6,543 nucleotides of DNA from Methylomicrobium sp. (GTDB lineage: Bacteria; Pseudomonadota; Gammaproteobacteria; Methylococcales; Methylomonadaceae), in contig SLIO01000323.1 in the NCBI GenBank assembly GCA_007135635.1, forward strand, positions 1 to 6,543, read 5' to 3'. The position numbers and the translations under genes are program-made. Positions 5,338-6,543 of the stretch are shown here, piece by piece. The stretch's first letter is position 1; each line of letters starts with the position of its first letter. The notes below the pieces were generated by a model that worked only from the letters and a program-made list of their open reading frames with translations, did not search any database and was not told where the DNA came from.

Positions 5338-6543
5338 TTATGCGTCCGGACTTTCGGTTTCCAAAATTTTACTGGCGTTTTCTGACCGTTCTTCATAAAC
5401 ATTGAACCCGTCATTTAATGTGATAACCAATTCTTTGGCCTTTTCGCTTAATTTAGCCAAACGAAGCTTAGTTTTCTTGTTCCATCCCACCGGCGTATTG
5501 ATCGGTAACAACATGTGAGTATTCGTCAGACTTTTTTCGAATAATTCCGCTAAGTTTTCCAGCAAATGGAGTTCATTTTGCCGTTTTTCCAACCTACCGA
5601 TAATTAGCTTGGCCTGCAATTTACTGATCGCGATATGCAGCGGCGCCATGAATGCGATCAGACCGACTAACGCCAATGGTCCCACTATAGGATCGAACAA
5701 TATCGCAAAAAAACCCATTTGAATTTCGGCAAACAACATCAACATGACGATAACGCCTAAAATCAAAAGGCTGGAAAAGTGCGCACGCTCTTTCCAAAGT
5801 TCGATAGCCTGTTTGACTTCCGGCATAATGACCTCGCCGACATCTCGAATATCTTGTTCGAGCGCTTGCAGAATACGGTAGGACCGGTAGTGATTTAAGT
5901 TTTCGATACGCTCATCGATAATCCCCATCGACTCTTTGTTCTGCGGGTCGGCTAGATTTGCCTGACTGGATAACACTACGAATTGCCCGGTTTTAATACC
6001 CAGTTCCGCTAATCTTTTTTGCCATGATTTGATAATTTCTGCATTTGCGGCCGCATGATCGATGATATAAACGAATTTATTAGAGTCCTGCTGGTCGGCA
6101 ATGCGTTGGCTTAGCCCCGTCAACGAATGCAGTTCGCTATCGAAAACATCGCAAAACACCAGCACCAAATCAGAAATCTCGATAATATGCCCGGTTAATA
6201 GCTTTGTAATCGGGTTAACCGGGGCTTCTATGCCGAAATTGGGCGACTCAATAATCAACTTTCCTTTTAAGCGCTCGTTATTGACGGTTTTCAGTTCCAA
6301 ATAGGCATTAACATTATTGCCTTCGCCCGGCATTTCTCGTTCTATCTTTCGGCTTATCTGGTAAAAAGGCAAGCGGTGATCCAAGTCCAACGCCGAACCG
6401 GGCAAGGTCACCGCATGACTTTGACTATTGTGCTGCAAAACCGTGAATTTATGATTGGACGATTGTATTCCCGCCAAACTCTGGTTCGCGTTCAGGTATT
6501 GATTGACAAACCGCGAACTCGCCTGCGCAGATCCGCCGATCAC
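5338..6543 (-). CDS. Dynamin/EHD-like membrane protein with degenerate GTPase motifs (partial)
   Basis: The last 401 or so residues of a larger protein are present; the N-terminus lies beyond the window (first visible codon is an internal Val). Residues 1-235 follow the EHD/dynamin-type G domain: an N-terminal VIGG-SAQASSRFVNQYL, then NHKFTVLQH (30-38) and LPGSALDLDHRLPF (47-60), which echo the EHD pattern DRFTVVMH and IPGNAL-D--PF. Next come KLIIESPNFG (95-104), DLVLVFCDVFD (125-135) and KFVYIIDHAA (156-165). The nucleotide motifs are altered: the P-loop Gly-Lys is Ala8-Ser9, the switch-I PTT is SSN (28-30), DTPG is ESPN (99-102) and NKxD is IDHA (161-164). A transmembrane hairpin (about 256-273 and 278-304) and a helical, charged C-terminal region (305-401) follow. 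Its stop is 29 bp before the five-helix membrane gene. It is probably a membrane-bound pseudo-GTPase; the family call rests on pattern recognition, and a frame-intact, expressed gene is assumed. Confidence 0.75.
   Translation of the reverse strand: MIGGSAQASSRFVNQYLNANQSLAGIQSSNHKFTVLQHNSQSHAVTLPGSALDLDHRLPFYQISRKIEREMPGEGNNVNAYLELKTVNNERLKGKLIIESPNFGIEAPVNPITKLLTGHIIEISDLVLVFCDVFDSELHSLTGLSQRIADQQDSNKFVYIIDHAAANAEIIKSWQKRLAELGIKTGQFVVLSSQANLADPQNKESMGIIDERIENLNHYRSYRILQALEQDIRDVGEVIMPEVKQAIELWKERAHFSSLLILGVIVMLMLFAEIQMGFFAILFDPIVGPLALVGLIAFMAPLHIAISKLQAKLIIGRLEKRQNELHLLENLAELFEKSLTNTHMLLPINTPVGWNKKTKLRLAKLSEKAKELVITLNDGFNVYEERSENASKILETESPDA

Overview
The window looks like chromosomal DNA of a gammaproteobacterium, most likely a methanotroph of the order Methylococcales. 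This is an inference from the DmeF, ThiO and TIGR04073-type proteins, the moderate GC content and the style of the interspersed palindromic repeats. No methane-oxidation gene is present to prove it. Six protein genes are supported: one on the plus strand and five on the minus strand.

Layout. Positions 1-598 hold no gene; about 100-330 is a composite of palindromic repeats. thiO (599-1693, +) encodes an FAD-dependent glycine oxidase for thiazole synthesis. It converges on dmeF (1883-2809, -), a cation-diffusion-facilitator metal exporter. The 189-bp gap between them carries a nested set of inverted repeats (1734-1840) that looks like a pair of REP elements in opposite orientation, and it may also act as a two-way terminator. 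A gene-poor stretch (2810-3182) follows, with a hairpin terminator candidate for the next gene.

An envelope pair comes next on the minus strand. A small secreted protein of the exosortase-associated TIGR04073 type (3952-4365) lies upstream of an OmpA-domain lipoprotein (3183-3878). The mature secreted protein is predicted to begin His-Asp-His-Asp-His, which could bind Cu or Ni. Positions 4366-4813 are non-coding, with a short dyad just upstream of the secreted-protein gene.

The right end is a two-gene minus-strand operon that enters from beyond the window. The first gene encodes a large dynamin/EHD-like protein (5338-6543, N-terminus missing) with a transmembrane hairpin. The second encodes a five-helix membrane protein of unknown function (4814-5308) with a very strong ribosome binding site. 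In the visible part of the dynamin-like protein, all the recognisable nucleotide-binding motifs look lost although the EHD-like fold pattern remains. A membrane-bound pseudo-GTPase paired with a small multi-pass protein is the most interesting system here.
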